Source of the DNA: Streptomyces spectabilis
Lineage (GTDB): Bacteria; Actinomycetota; Actinomycetes; Streptomycetales; Streptomycetaceae
Direction: 5' to 3'
Assembly: GCF_008704795.1 (NCBI RefSeq)
Contig: NZ_CP023690.1
Location: 4,846,501-4,910,500 of the forward strand
DNA: 64,000 bases
In this document: positions 42,359 to 52,058 of the stretch, in pieces
How the letters are laid out: each line of letters begins with the position of its first letter
Position numbering within the stretch: the stretch's first letter is position 1
Translations under genes and position numbers: made by a program
Notes under the pieces: generated by a model
Databases searched by the model: none
Told to the model about the DNA's origin: nothing
The model's input: the letters and a program-made list of their open reading frames with translations, nothing else

Positions 42359-44122
42359 TCAGTGCGGTGCCTGCCACACCACCGTCGTGCCGCCGCCGTC
42401 CTCGCCGATGCCGGGCCCGTACCAACTCGCGCCGCCCAGGGACTCGGCCCGTCGCTTGAGGTTCTTCAGACCGCTGCGGCGGCCGCCCTCGGTGATGCCC
42501 ACGCCGTCGTCGGCCACCGTCAGGCGCACGCCCTGGCGGCCGTCGGGCAGCACGAGGGTGGCGTCGACGACGACGTCGATGCGATCGGCGCCCGCGTGCC
42601 GGAACGCGTTCGACAGGGCCTCGCGCAGGGCCGCGATGAGGTTCTTGCCGGTGAGCTCGCTGACGACCGTGTCGACGGGCCCCAGGAAGCGGTGCGAGGG
42701 CTTGAAGCCGAGCGGCACGGCGGCCATGTTGATCTCGCGCAGGACCCGCGTCCGCAGGCCCGAAGGCGCCTCTGCGGGGCCCTGCTGGAGCGCGAAGATC
42801 GCGGTGCGGATCTCCTGGATGGTCACGTCCAGCTCGTCGACGGCCTTGCCGACGCCCCGCACCACCTCGGGCACCACGGACCGGCGCTGGGCGCTCTCCA
42901 GCATCATCCCGGTGGCGAAGAGCCGCTGGATGACCAGGTCGTGCAGGTCGCGGGCGATGCGGTCGCGGTCCTCGTAGACCGCGAGCCGCTCCCGGTCGCG
43001 CTGTGCCTCGGCCATCATCAGGGCGAGCGCGGCCTGCGAGGCGAACTGGGTGGCGAGGGTCCGCTCCGTCTCGGTGAACGGCCGTCCGCCCCGCGCGCGG
43101 GGCGTGACGAGGGTCCCCAGGACCCGGCCGTCGCTCTGGAGGGGCAGCATCATCACGGGGCCGTACCCGCGCGCGAGGTCCGTCATGATGCGCGGGTCGG
43201 TGGCCGCGTCGTCGAGGAACACCGCCTGTCCGTCGAGGAGGTCGGCGATGATGCGGCTCTCCGGGGGGACGGTGACGCCGAGCGCGCCGCTGGGTTCGTC
43301 CGATGAGACGGCGACGATCTCCATGCCGCCCTCGTCGTCCGGGAGCAGCACGATCCCGGCCGCCGAGTCCGCGAGGTGCCGGGCCTGCTCCGCGACGACC
43401 GCGAGGGCGTCCTCCGCGTCGGAGCCCGAGAGCAGCGCCGTGGTGACCGCCACGGAGCCGTCGATCCACCGCTCGCGCTGCTTGGCGGCCTCGTACAGGC
43501 GGGCGTTGCCGACCGCGATGCCCGCCTCGGTGGCGAGGACCCGCACCATGTGCACGTCGTAGTCGTTGAACTCCGCGGCCTCCCCGGGAGCCGCCCCGAC
43601 GCGCTTCTCCGTGAGGTACAGGTTCCCGAAGATCTCGCCCTGGACGCGGATCGGCACCCCCAGGAAGGTGCGCATCGGCGGGTGGTCGGCGGGGAAGCCG
43701 CAGGAGCGCGGGTCGGTGGAGAGGTCGGCGAGGCACAGCGTCTCGGGCTGGTGGATGAGCGCGCCGAGCAGCCCGCGGTGGCCGTCGGGCAGGCGTCCGA
43801 TGCGCTCGGCCGTGGCCTCGTCGATGCCGTAGGAGACGAAGTCCGAGAGCCCCTCGCCGTCCTCGGCCACGACGCCGATCGCGGCGTAGCGGGCGTTCGT
43901 CAGCTTGGCGGCGGTCTCACAGATGCGGTCCAGGGTGGTGTGCAGCTCAAGACCCGTCCCGACGGACCGCATCGCCTCCAGGAGCTGCGGTACGCGCGCG
44001 GTGAGCTCCGTGGAGAGGTCCTGGAGACTACGGCCGGCCCGCGCGGCGGCCTCGGCCTCGTCTGCCGGGGCCGACATGCCCTCGGAGGGCGGCGGCGCGG
44101 CGGAGGCCGGGGGGACGGACAT
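42359..44122 (-). CDS. GAF-domain sensor histidine kinase without a neighbouring response regulator
   Basis: A 587-residue soluble kinase. Two GAF domains occupy about residues 45-195 and 215-375. The HisKA_3-type region RIARDLHDLVIQRLF carries the phospho-accepting His. The ATPase shows ALREALSNAFRHAGA (N box) and VADDGVGITEGG (G1). The layout resembles DevS/NreB-type oxygen or redox sensors, but heme binding cannot be judged. The start chosen is ATG 44122, close to an AAGG. It sits between the M23 gene and the bd-oxidase genes, with no response regulator nearby. Confidence 0.88.
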   Translation of the reverse strand: MSVPPASAAPPPSEGMSAPADEAEAAARAGRSLQDLSTELTARVPQLLEAMRSVGTGLELHTTLDRICETAAKLTNARYAAIGVVAEDGEGLSDFVSYGIDEATAERIGRLPDGHRGLLGALIHQPETLCLADLSTDPRSCGFPADHPPMRTFLGVPIRVQGEIFGNLYLTEKRVGAAPGEAAEFNDYDVHMVRVLATEAGIAVGNARLYEAAKQRERWIDGSVAVTTALLSGSDAEDALAVVAEQARHLADSAAGIVLLPDDEGGMEIVAVSSDEPSGALGVTVPPESRIIADLLDGQAVFLDDAATDPRIMTDLARGYGPVMMLPLQSDGRVLGTLVTPRARGGRPFTETERTLATQFASQAALALMMAEAQRDRERLAVYEDRDRIARDLHDLVIQRLFATGMMLESAQRRSVVPEVVRGVGKAVDELDVTIQEIRTAIFALQQGPAEAPSGLRTRVLREINMAAVPLGFKPSHRFLGPVDTVVSELTGKNLIAALREALSNAFRHAGADRIDVVVDATLVLPDGRQGVRLTVADDGVGITEGGRRSGLKNLKRRAESLGGASWYGPGIGEDGGGTTVVWQAPH

Positions 44123-44252
44123 GCCTTGAGCGTAGTTAGTCCGTTTTGCCGTGGCACGCCGAGGCGACGGCGCCGGGCGCGGCCCCGGCCCTGTTCCCGG
44201 GCCCAGCCCTGTTCCCGAGCCCGGCCCCAGCCCCAGCCCGGGCCCCACGACG

Positions 44253-47200
44253 TCAGCCCACCGCCTGCGTCAGCAGATCCGCCGCCGCCTCGCGCTCCCG
44301 CATCCGCCGCAGCGGCCCGTCGACGGCCACCAGCTCCTCGTACGCGCCCCTCTGCACGACCCGACCGGCCTCCAGGACGACCACCTCGTCAACTTTGTCC
44401 AGTCCGGCGAGACGGTGCGTGATGAGCAGCGTCGTCCGCCCTTCGGTGGCCGCGAGCAGATCGGCGGTGAGGGCGTCGGCGGTCGGCAGGTCGAGGTGCT
44501 CGGCGGGCTCGTCGAGGACGAGGACGGGGAAGTCCGCGAGGAGCGCGCGGGCCAGCGCGAGCCGCTGCCGCTGGCCTCCGGAGAGGCGGGCCCCGTGCTC
44601 GCCGACGAGCGTGTCCAGGCCGTCGGGCAGGGACCGCACCCAGCCGTCGAGCCGGGCCCGCGCGAGGACCCCGTACAGCTCGTCGTCGCTCGCGTCCTTG
44701 CGGGCGAGCAGCAGGTTCTCGCGTACGGAGCTGTCGAACACGTGCGCGTCCTGCGCGCACAGGCCGACCAGGCGCCGCACGTCGTCACCGTCGAGCCGGG
44801 AGGTGTCGGTGCCGCCGATGGCGTACGTCCCCTCGTACGCGCCCAGGAAGCGCAGCAGGACGTGGGCGAGCGTGGTCTTGCCCGAGCCGGAGGGGCCGAC
44901 GACGGCGACGCGGCGGCCGCGTTCGAGGGCCAGGGACACGCCCGCGAGCGCGTCCCGCTCCTGCCCCTCGTAGCGGACCCGCAGACCGTCGAGGAGCAGC
45001 GGGAAGGGCGACCGGGGCGCCTGGGGCCTCCCGGATCCGAGCGGGGCCGAGGACGCGGGGGCGGGGTCCGGCAGGGGGTCGGGCGCGTCCAGGACCTCGT
45101 GGACCCGCTCGGCGCTCTTCTTGACGCGCTGGCGGTACTGCACGGCCAGCGGCAGCCCCATCACGGCCTCGAACGCGGCGAGGGGCGTCAGGACGACCAC
45201 GGCGAGCGCGACACCGCTGAGCCGCCCGTCGTGCACGCCCTGGACGCCGACGACCGCGGCGGCGGCCACGGTGAGCCCCGTCGCGAGCGCGCCGAGCCCG
45301 TCGCCGAGCGCGGTGGCACTGGCCGTCCGGGAGGCGATCCGGGTCAGCTCGGCGTCGGCGTCCCCGACGTGCGCGGTGCGGCGCCGCAGCGCGCCCGCGA
45401 CCGTCAACTCGGCCGTCCCCGTGAGCAGATCGGCCACCCGGGTGGCGAGCACCCCGCGCGCGGGGGCCAGCTTCCGCTCCGCACGGCGGGCCACGGCGCC
45501 GCTCACCAGCGGCACCCCGACCCCGGCGACCAGCAGCCCGACGGCGAGCACCGCGCCTGCCTCCGGCAGCAGCCAGGCGGTGAAGCCGACCGCTCCGACG
45601 CTCACGACCGCGGCGGCGCCCACCGGAAGGAGCCAGCGCAGCCAGTAGTCCTGGAGCGCGTCCACGTCGGCGACGAGCCGGGACAGCAGGTCACCGCGGC
45701 GCGTACCGCGCAGGCCCGCGGGCGCGAGGTGCTCGAGGCGGCGGAACACGGTGACCCGCATGTCGGCCAGCATCCGCAGCACCGCGTCGTGCGACACCAG
45801 GCGCTCGGCGTAGCGGAAGCAGGCACGCCCGATGCCGAAGGCACGGGTCGCCGTGACGGCGATCATCAGATGCATCACGGGCGGCTGCTCCGAGGCCCGC
45901 GAGATCAGCCAGCCGGAGGTGGCCATCAGGCCGACGGCGCTGCCGAGCGCGAGGCTGCCGAGCAGCAGCGCGAGGGCGAGTCGGCCCCGCCGGACCCGGG
46001 CCACGCCCCGCACCCGAGCCAACACCCCGCCGCCCGAACGGCCTTCTGCCCACCGGTCCTCAGTCGCGGGGAGCACCGAGTCGCCACCGTGACCGGCTAC
46101 CGCTTCCTCGCCGGGGCCGGGGGCGGCCGGGTCGCTCAGAGACCGGGAGACGCCCGCACCGCCGCCGACTGCCTGGGCACCGCCCCCGGCGGCCTGGACG
46201 CCGTCCCCACCCCCCTGAGCACCGCCCACGGCCACCCGCGCACCACGCCCAGCCACCGAGCCACCGTTCCGCCCGACGTCCACCCGGTCCACCCGGTCCA
46301 CCCGAACCACCCGGTCCGCGACCGCCAACAGCGCGGGCCGGTGCACGACAAGCACCACGGTCCGCCCCACCGCAAGGCGCCGAACCGCCTCGACCACCTC
46401 TGCCTCGGTCGCCCCGTCGAGCGCGGCGGTCGGCTCGTCGAGCAGCACCACGGACCGGTCCGCGAGGAACGCCCGCGCCAGAGCGACCCGCTGCCGCTGC
46501 CCGGCGGAGAGCCCCGCCCCGTCCTCGCCGAGGGCGGTCTCCGCCCCGAGCGGCAGGGCGTCCACGAACTCCAGCGCCCCAGCCGCCCGCAGGGCCTCCC
46601 GCACGGCCGTGTCATCCGCGTCCGGCCGCGCGAGCCGTACGTTGTCGGCGATGGACCCCGCGAAGAGGTGCGGCCGCTGCGGCACCCACGCCACCTGCTC
46701 CCGCCACCGCTCCAGAGACACGTCCGCCAGGTCCGCTGCGCCGATCCGCACCCGCCCCCCGGTGGGCTCGACGAAGCCGAGCAGCGCGGTCAGAAGGGTC
46801 GACTTGCCGGAGCCGCTGGGCCCGACCAGGGCCACGGTCTCCCCACGTCCGACGGTGAACGAGACCTCGCTGACGGCGTCCACCGCCCGGCCCGGATAGC
46901 GGACGCTCAGGTTCTCCACGTGCAGCGGGCCCGCGGGCACCGGCCCGCTCCCCCCGGCCGGAACGGGCGTCTCCAGAACCTCGAAGATCTCCTCCGCCGC
47001 GGCCAGCCCCTCCGCCGCCGCGTGGTACCGCGCCCCTACCTGCCGCAGCGGCAGATACGCCTCGGGCGCGAGGATCAGAATGACCAGGCCGTCGTACAGC
47101 GCCATGTCGCCGTGGACGAGCCGCATGCCGATGGTGACCGCCACCAGGGCCACGGAGATGGTGGCGAGCAGCTCCAGGGCGAACGACGACAGGAAGGCGA

Positions 47201-47918
47201 TGCGCAGCGTCCGCATGGTCGCCCGCCGGTACTCGCCGGTGATCTTGCGGATCGCCTCGGCCTGCGCCTTGGCACGGCCGAACACCTTGAGCGTCGGCAA
47301 CCCCGCGACCACGTCCAGGAAGTGCCCCGAAAGCCGCGAGAGGAGCCGCCACTGGCGGTCCATCCGGGCCTGGGTCGCCCAGCCGATCAGGATCATGAAG
47401 ACCGGGATCAGCGGCAGCGTGCCGGTGATGATGGCCGCCGACACCCAGTCCTCGGTGACGACGCGTGCGAGCACCGCCACCGGGACCACCACCGCGAGCC
47501 CGAGCTGCGGCAGATAGCGCGAGAAGTAGTCGTCGAGCGCGTCCACTCCCCGGGTGGCCAGGTTGATCAGCGAGCCCGTCCGCTGACCGGTCAGCCACCC
47601 GGGCCCCAGCGCCCCCGCCCGCTCGACGAGCCGACGCCGCAGCTCCGACTTGACCGCCGCGCTGGCCCGGTGCGCGGCGAGTTCGGTCAGCCAGGCCACG
47701 ATCCCCCGGCCCACGGCCACCGCGGTGAGCAGCAGGATCGGGGTGCGCAACTCGCCCACCGCAAGCCCCTGCTGGAAGGAGCCCACCACGATCTCGGCGA
47801 CGAGCATCGCCTGGGCCACGACGAGCCCCGCCCCGGCGAGGCCGAGAGCCACCACCGCGGCCAGGAAGAAGCGGGTGGCACGGGCGTACCGGAGCAGGCG
47901 CGGGTCGATCGGTTTCAC
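44253..47918 (-). CDS. cydDC: Fused CydD-CydC thiol/heme ABC exporter
   Basis: A 1221-residue fusion of the two half-transporters needed to assemble cytochrome bd. Each half has a six-helix membrane domain and an ATPase. The CydD half covers about residues 1-560 (Walker A GPSGSGKSTLL near 368, signature GLSAGQRQRVALARAF). A Gly/Ala/Val-rich linker lies at about 565-640. The CydC half covers about 645-1221 (Walker A GPSGSGKTTLA near 1009, signature RLSGGQRQRLALARAL). The start is GTG 47918: GGGAGGG lies 8 bases upstream. The start codon is inside a parS palindrome. It is the last gene of the cyd cluster. Confidence 0.93.
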   Translation of the reverse strand: MKPIDPRLLRYARATRFFLAAVVALGLAGAGLVVAQAMLVAEIVVGSFQQGLAVGELRTPILLLTAVAVGRGIVAWLTELAAHRASAAVKSELRRRLVERAGALGPGWLTGQRTGSLINLATRGVDALDDYFSRYLPQLGLAVVVPVAVLARVVTEDWVSAAIITGTLPLIPVFMILIGWATQARMDRQWRLLSRLSGHFLDVVAGLPTLKVFGRAKAQAEAIRKITGEYRRATMRTLRIAFLSSFALELLATISVALVAVTIGMRLVHGDMALYDGLVILILAPEAYLPLRQVGARYHAAAEGLAAAEEIFEVLETPVPAGGSGPVPAGPLHVENLSVRYPGRAVDAVSEVSFTVGRGETVALVGPSGSGKSTLLTALLGFVEPTGGRVRIGAADLADVSLERWREQVAWVPQRPHLFAGSIADNVRLARPDADDTAVREALRAAGALEFVDALPLGAETALGEDGAGLSAGQRQRVALARAFLADRSVVLLDEPTAALDGATEAEVVEAVRRLAVGRTVVLVVHRPALLAVADRVVRVDRVDRVDVGRNGGSVAGRGARVAVGGAQGGGDGVQAAGGGAQAVGGGAGVSRSLSDPAAPGPGEEAVAGHGGDSVLPATEDRWAEGRSGGGVLARVRGVARVRRGRLALALLLGSLALGSAVGLMATSGWLISRASEQPPVMHLMIAVTATRAFGIGRACFRYAERLVSHDAVLRMLADMRVTVFRRLEHLAPAGLRGTRRGDLLSRLVADVDALQDYWLRWLLPVGAAAVVSVGAVGFTAWLLPEAGAVLAVGLLVAGVGVPLVSGAVARRAERKLAPARGVLATRVADLLTGTAELTVAGALRRRTAHVGDADAELTRIASRTASATALGDGLGALATGLTVAAAAVVGVQGVHDGRLSGVALAVVVLTPLAAFEAVMGLPLAVQYRQRVKKSAERVHEVLDAPDPLPDPAPASSAPLGSGRPQAPRSPFPLLLDGLRVRYEGQERDALAGVSLALERGRRVAVVGPSGSGKTTLAHVLLRFLGAYEGTYAIGGTDTSRLDGDDVRRLVGLCAQDAHVFDSSVRENLLLARKDASDDELYGVLARARLDGWVRSLPDGLDTLVGEHGARLSGGQRQRLALARALLADFPVLVLDEPAEHLDLPTADALTADLLAATEGRTTLLITHRLAGLDKVDEVVVLEAGRVVQRGAYEELVAVDGPLRRMREREAAADLLTQAVG

Positions 47919-47925
47919 GTGAAAC
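47912..47925. other. parS site overlapping the cydDC start codon
   Basis: GTTTCACGTGAAAC is an exact match to the Streptomyces ParB-binding palindrome. The GTG start of cydDC (47918-47916, minus) lies inside it. ParB bound here would cover the start region. Streptomyces parS sites cluster within a few hundred kb of oriC. Confidence 0.93.
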
Positions 47926-47983
47926 ACACCCTCCCAAGGACCGGGGAAGCAGGGCCAGTTGCCGCGGCGGACGCGGTCATGGG

Positions 47984-49003
47984 CTAGTGGGCGCCGCCGA
48001 CCGGGAGGTCGGGAGCGATGTGCTGCGTACCGATGCGCTTGCGGAACACCCAGTACGTCCACGACTGGTAGAGCAGCACGATGGGCGTCGCGATGCCCGC
48101 GCACCAGGTCATGATCTTCAGGGTGTAGGGCGTCGACGAGGCGTTGGTGACCGTGAGGCTCCAGTCCTCGTTCAGCGACGACGGCATGACGTTCGGGAAG
48201 AGCGTCAGGAAGAGCATCGCGACGGCGGCGACGATCGTGACGCCGGACAGGGCGAATGACCAGCCTTCACGGCCGAGTCGGATCGCCCCGATGGCGGCCA
48301 CGAGCGCCACGACGGCGACGATCAGCGCGGCCAGGCTCTTGCCGTCGCCGTTGTCCAGCTGCGTCCAGATCAGGAAGCCGAGCGCGAGCGCCGCCGTGAC
48401 GAGCCCGAGCACGACCGCGAGCTTGCGGGCCCGCATCCGGATGTCACCCACCGTCTTGAGCGCCGTGAACACCGTGCCGTGGAAGGTGAAGAGCGTCAGC
48501 GTGACCAGACCGCCGAGGATCGAGTACGGGTTGAGCAGGTCCCAGACGTTGCCCACGTACTCCTTCTGCGCGTCGATCTTCACGCCGCGCACGATGTTGC
48601 CGAAGGCCACACCCCACAGGAACGCCGGGAGCAGCGACGTCCAGAAGATCGCGTGTTCCCAGTTGGTCTGCCAGCGCTCCTCGGGCCGCTTCGCCCGGTA
48701 CTCGAAGGCGACACCGCGCACGATCAAGGAGATCAGGATGAGCAGCAGCGGCAGATAGAAGCCGGAGAAGAGCGTCGCGTACCACTCGGGGAAGGCGGCG
48801 AAGGTCGCGCCGCCCGCCGAGAGCAGCCAGACCTCGTTGCCGTCCCAGACGGGACCGATGGTGTTGATGAGCACCCGCTTCTCGGTCCGGTCACGGGCGA
48901 GCAGCTTGGTGAGGACTCCGACCCCGAAGTCGAAGCCTTCGAGGAAGAAGTAGCCGATCCACAGGACGGCGATCAGGACGAACCAGACGTCGTGCAGTTC
49001 CAT
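47984..49003 (-). CDS. cydB: Cytochrome bd oxidase subunit II
   Basis: A 339-residue membrane protein with about eight to nine membrane segments, partner of CydA. It starts MELHDVWFVLIAVLWIGYFFLEGFDFGVG, and TIGPVWDGNEVWLLSAGGATFAAFP is the family signature. RGVAFEYRAKR is also typical. The bd oxidase reduces oxygen to water with quinol and works at low oxygen. The gene lies 15 bases after cydA and about 65 bases before the cydDC start. Confidence 0.96.
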   Translation of the reverse strand: MELHDVWFVLIAVLWIGYFFLEGFDFGVGVLTKLLARDRTEKRVLINTIGPVWDGNEVWLLSAGGATFAAFPEWYATLFSGFYLPLLLILISLIVRGVAFEYRAKRPEERWQTNWEHAIFWTSLLPAFLWGVAFGNIVRGVKIDAQKEYVGNVWDLLNPYSILGGLVTLTLFTFHGTVFTALKTVGDIRMRARKLAVVLGLVTAALALGFLIWTQLDNGDGKSLAALIVAVVALVAAIGAIRLGREGWSFALSGVTIVAAVAMLFLTLFPNVMPSSLNEDWSLTVTNASSTPYTLKIMTWCAGIATPIVLLYQSWTYWVFRKRIGTQHIAPDLPVGGAH

Positions 49004-49018
49004 GTGCGCCCAGCTCCT

Positions 49019-50560
49019 TTAGTACGAGAAGGCCATGGGCCGGTCGGCATCGTCATCGGCGTCCTTGCCGGTGCCGCCACCGGGCGGACCGCCGATCTTG
49101 GTGGGCGGGTTGAGGTCGGCGTCGGTGAGCTCGGGCGGGCCCTTCCGCACGTACTTGAGCAGCAGCCTGACCTCGATCACGGCGAGGATCGCGTAGATCA
49201 GCGTGAAGACGATCAGTGAGGTGAGCACCTCGCCCTGCGAGACACCGGGGGAGACCGCGTCCTCGGTCTTCAGGACGCCGTAGACCACCCAGGGCTGTCG
49301 GCCCGTCTCGGTGAAGATCCAGCCCCAGGCGGTGCCGATGAGCGGGAAGATCAGCGTCCACTGCGACAGGCGCCACCACCAGTTGCCGAGCTTCGGCGCC
49401 AGCTCCTTGTTCTTGGTGAGCATCAGCTTCGGCACTTCCTCGTCGCCCGTGCGGTGCTCCGGGGCGAGCCACACCTTCCGCCGGGTGAGCCAGAGTCCGG
49501 CGGTGCACAGGGCCATCGAGACGCCGCCGAAGCCGATCATCCAGCGGTAGGACCAGTAGGCGGTGGGGATGTTCGGCCGGTAGTCACCGGGGCCGAACTT
49601 GTCCTGCGCCTCCTTGTTGAGGTCGTTGATGCCGGGGATCTCCGCGCTGAAGTTGTTCTTGGCGAGGAAGGAGAGGACACCGGGGATCTCTATGGCGACC
49701 TCGTTGTGGCCCTTGGCGACATCTCCGTAGGCGAACAGCGAGAACGGGGCGGGCTTCTCGGACTCCCACAGGGCCTCTGCGGCCGACATCTTCATCGGCT
49801 GCTGCTCGTACATGACCTTGCCGAGGGTGTCGGCGCTGATCACGGTGAGCAGGGTGCCGACGAACGCGGTCACCAGGCCGAGCCGCAGCGACATCCGCAT
49901 CGTGCGGACGTGCCGCTTCTTGCGCAGGTGGAAGATGGCGATGCCGGTCATGAACGCGCCGCCGACCAGGATGGTCGCCGCGATGACGTGGAAGAAGTTG
50001 ACGAGCGTCGTCTCCTGGAACAGCACCTTGGCGAAGTCGGTGAGCTCGGCGCGCTTCTTGCCGTCCCGCTCGACGATCTTGTAGCCCACCGGGTGCTGCA
50101 TAAAGGCGTTCGCGGCGATGATGAAGTACGCCGAGAGGATCGTGCCGATCGACACCATCCAGATCGTCGCGCAGTGCAGCTTCTTCGGGAGCTTGTCCCA
50201 GCCGAAGATCCACAGACCGATGAAGGTCGACTCGAAGAAGAAGGCGATCAGGGCCTCGAAGGCCAGCGGAGCGCCGAAGACGTCGCCGACGAACCGTGAG
50301 TAGTCGGACCAGTTCATGCCGAACTGGAACTCCTGCACGATGCCGGTGACGACGCCCATCGCGATGTTGATCAGGAACAGCTTGCCCCAGAACTTGGTGG
50401 CTCTGAGGTAGTGCTCCTTGCCCGTCCGCACCCAGGCGGTCTCAAGGATCGCCGTGAGGGCGGCCAGGGAGATCGTCAGGGGGACGAAGAGGAAGTGGTA
50501 GACGGTGGTGATGCCGAACTGCCATCGCGCCAGTGTTTCCGGCGCCAGTGCCAGGTCCAC
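49019..50560 (-). CDS. cydA: Cytochrome bd oxidase subunit I
   Basis: A 513-residue quinol oxidase subunit carrying all hemes. His22 (TTVYHFLF) is a heme d/b595-type ligand position, and Glu102 and Glu110 (FEALIAFFFEST) are the conserved glutamates. GWIFTETGRQPWVVYG is the C-terminal signature. The Q loop is short (the actinobacterial type). The start is GTG 50560, with AAGGAG 8 bases upstream. It heads cydAB-cydDC and is preceded by a Rex operator at 50644-50659. Confidence 0.97.
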   Translation of the reverse strand: MDLALAPETLARWQFGITTVYHFLFVPLTISLAALTAILETAWVRTGKEHYLRATKFWGKLFLINIAMGVVTGIVQEFQFGMNWSDYSRFVGDVFGAPLAFEALIAFFFESTFIGLWIFGWDKLPKKLHCATIWMVSIGTILSAYFIIAANAFMQHPVGYKIVERDGKKRAELTDFAKVLFQETTLVNFFHVIAATILVGGAFMTGIAIFHLRKKRHVRTMRMSLRLGLVTAFVGTLLTVISADTLGKVMYEQQPMKMSAAEALWESEKPAPFSLFAYGDVAKGHNEVAIEIPGVLSFLAKNNFSAEIPGINDLNKEAQDKFGPGDYRPNIPTAYWSYRWMIGFGGVSMALCTAGLWLTRRKVWLAPEHRTGDEEVPKLMLTKNKELAPKLGNWWWRLSQWTLIFPLIGTAWGWIFTETGRQPWVVYGVLKTEDAVSPGVSQGEVLTSLIVFTLIYAILAVIEVRLLLKYVRKGPPELTDADLNPPTKIGGPPGGGTGKDADDDADRPMAFSY

Positions 50561-50643
50561 GTCGACTTCTCCTTACATGCCGTTGTCATAGCGGCAGTTT
50601 GCCCCTTATGTCATAGACAACTGCGGAGCAAGTGGGACACGCT

Positions 50644-50659
50644 TGTGAACGCGTTCACA
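50644..50659. promoter_or_regulatory. Rex operator (ROP) of the cyd operon
   Basis: TGTGAACGCGTTCACA is a perfect match to the Streptomyces Rex consensus TGTGAAC-N2-GTTCACA. It is nested in a wider dyad (GCTTGTGAA 50641-50649 and TTCACAAGC 50660-50668). Rex senses the NADH/NAD+ ratio and releases cyd at low oxygen; this is established in S. coelicolor. Confidence 0.93.
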
Positions 50660-50910
50660 TTCACAAGCATTATGTCGTACTGCCTTGCGAGGCTTGAAAG
50701 GGGGGTCCCGTTACCGCAGGGAACGGGGTAGGCGACGTGATCGCGGGTGGGGCCGTTCGGCCCTGTCATGGCGGGCCACAGGGGCCGTACGGCTGCCGTT
50801 CGGCCCTGGCGCGGCCCGCGCGAGGCTCCGCCACCCGGACGGGCATCTCTGCTGTGACCTGGGCGAATGCCATCTCGCGGGCGCTTGCGAGCCTCTCGGC
50901 CGCAACAAGA

Positions 50911-50946
50911 ACGCCCCGCGCGGACACAGCGGTCCACGCGGGGCGT
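50911..50946 (-). terminator. hisC terminator
   Basis: ACGCCCCGCG (50911-50920) pairs with CGCGGGGCGT (50937-50946), with further GGAC/GTCC pairing inside the loop, about 30 bases after the hisC stop codon. Confidence 0.75.
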
Positions 50947-50978
50947 CAGGGCCGGACCGAGCAGATCCGGCCGGAGGC

Positions 50979-52058
50979 CTAGAGCTCCTTGCGGAACGCC
51001 TCCGCCACCTTCAGGAAGATGTCGTTGGCCTCCACCTCACCGATCGTGACGCGGACGCCCTCGCCGGGGAACGGCCGCACGGTGACGCCGGCCTGCTCGC
51101 ACACCCCGGCGAAGTCCACGGTCCGGTCGCCGGTCCGCAGCCACACGAAGTTCGCCTGCGTGTCCGGCACCGTCCAGCCCTGCGTCCGCAGCCCCTCCAG
51201 GACGCGCGTGCGCTCGCCGACCAGCACCCCGACCCGGCCGAGCAGCTCGTCCTCCGCCCGCAGCGAGGCCACCGCCGCGTCCTGGGCGAGCTGGCTGACC
51301 CCGAAGGGCACCGCCGTCTTGCGCAGCGCGGCCGCCACCGGCTCGTGCGCGATCGCGAAGCCGACGCGCAGACCCGCGAGGCCGTACGCCTTGGAGAAGG
51401 TCCGCAGGACGCAGACGTTCGGCCGGTCGCGGTAGAGCTCGATCCCGTCCGGGACCTCCGGATCCCTGACGAACTCGCGGTAGGCCTCGTCGAGCACCAC
51501 CAGGATGTCGCTCGGCACCGCGTCGAGGAAGCGCTCGAGCTCGGCCTTGCGGACCGCGGTGCCGGTCGGGTTGTTGGGGTTGCAGACGAAGATCAGGCGG
51601 GTGCGGTCGGTGATGGCCGCCGCCATCGCGTCGAGGTCGTGCACCTCCCCGGAGGTCAGCGGCACCCGCACCGACGTGGCCCCGCTGATCTGCGTGATGA
51701 TCGGGTACGCCTCGAAGGACCGCCAGGCGTAGATCACCTCGTCACCGGGGCCCGACGTGGCCTGGATCAGCTGCTGGGCGACGCCCACGGATCCGGTGCC
51801 CGTCGCCACGTGCGACACCGGCACCCCGAACCGGTCGGCCAGCTCGCTCATCAGGCCCGTACAGGCCATGTCCGGGTACCGGTTGAAGGACCGCACGGTC
51901 TCCATCGCGGTCTCGAGCACGCCCGGCAGCGGCGGATAGGGGTTCTCGTTGGAGGACAGCTTGTACGCCTGCTGGCCCTCGGCCGCGGCGGGCTTGCCCG
52001 GCTTGTAGGTGGGAATGCCCTCCAACTCGGCGCGCAGCCTCGGGCTCGTCTCGCTCAC
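50979..52058 (-). CDS. hisC: Histidinol-phosphate aminotransferase
   Basis: A 359-residue PLP enzyme of fold type I that transaminates imidazole-acetol phosphate in histidine synthesis; some paralogues use aromatic amino acids. Signatures are [14 protein letters not shown] near the N-terminus, [19 protein letters not shown] and the PLP lysine in [15 protein letters not shown]. The start is GTG 52058, with GAGGAGG 6 bases upstream; an upstream ATG is less likely. It stands outside the his operon, so it may be a second copy. Confidence 0.9.
   Translation of the reverse strand: MSETSPRLRAELEGIPTYKPGKPAAAEGQQAYKLSSNENPYPPLPGVLETAMETVRSFNRYPDMACTGLMSELADRFGVPVSHVATGTGSVGVAQQLIQATSGPGDEVIYAWRSFEAYPIITQISGATSVRVPLTSGEVHDLDAMAAAITDRTRLIFVCNPNNPTGTAVRKAELERFLDAVPSDILVVLDEAYREFVRDPEVPDGIELYRDRPNVCVLRTFSKAYGLAGLRVGFAIAHEPVAAALRKTAVPFGVSQLAQDAAVASLRAEDELLGRVGVLVGERTRVLEGLRTQGWTVPDTQANFVWLRTGDRTVDFAGVCEQAGVTVRPFPGEGVRVTIGEVEANDIFLKVAEAFRKEL

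Larger units (their letters stand above)
50561..50978. other. Spacer with the cyd promoter, Rex operator and hisC terminator
   Basis: The left part (50561-50680) is the cydA promoter, with two GTCATAG repeats near 50584 and 50609 and the Rex site. A CATAAT on the minus strand, next to the Rex site, could be a -10. The right part holds the hisC terminator at 50911-50946. No coding frame is supported in between. Confidence 0.6.

Noticed and set aside
44151..47987. Open frame of 1278 codons antisense to cydDC
   Set aside because: Long antisense frames are normal at this GC content; the translated product is charged low-complexity sequence, whereas the minus strand encodes clear CydD and CydC.
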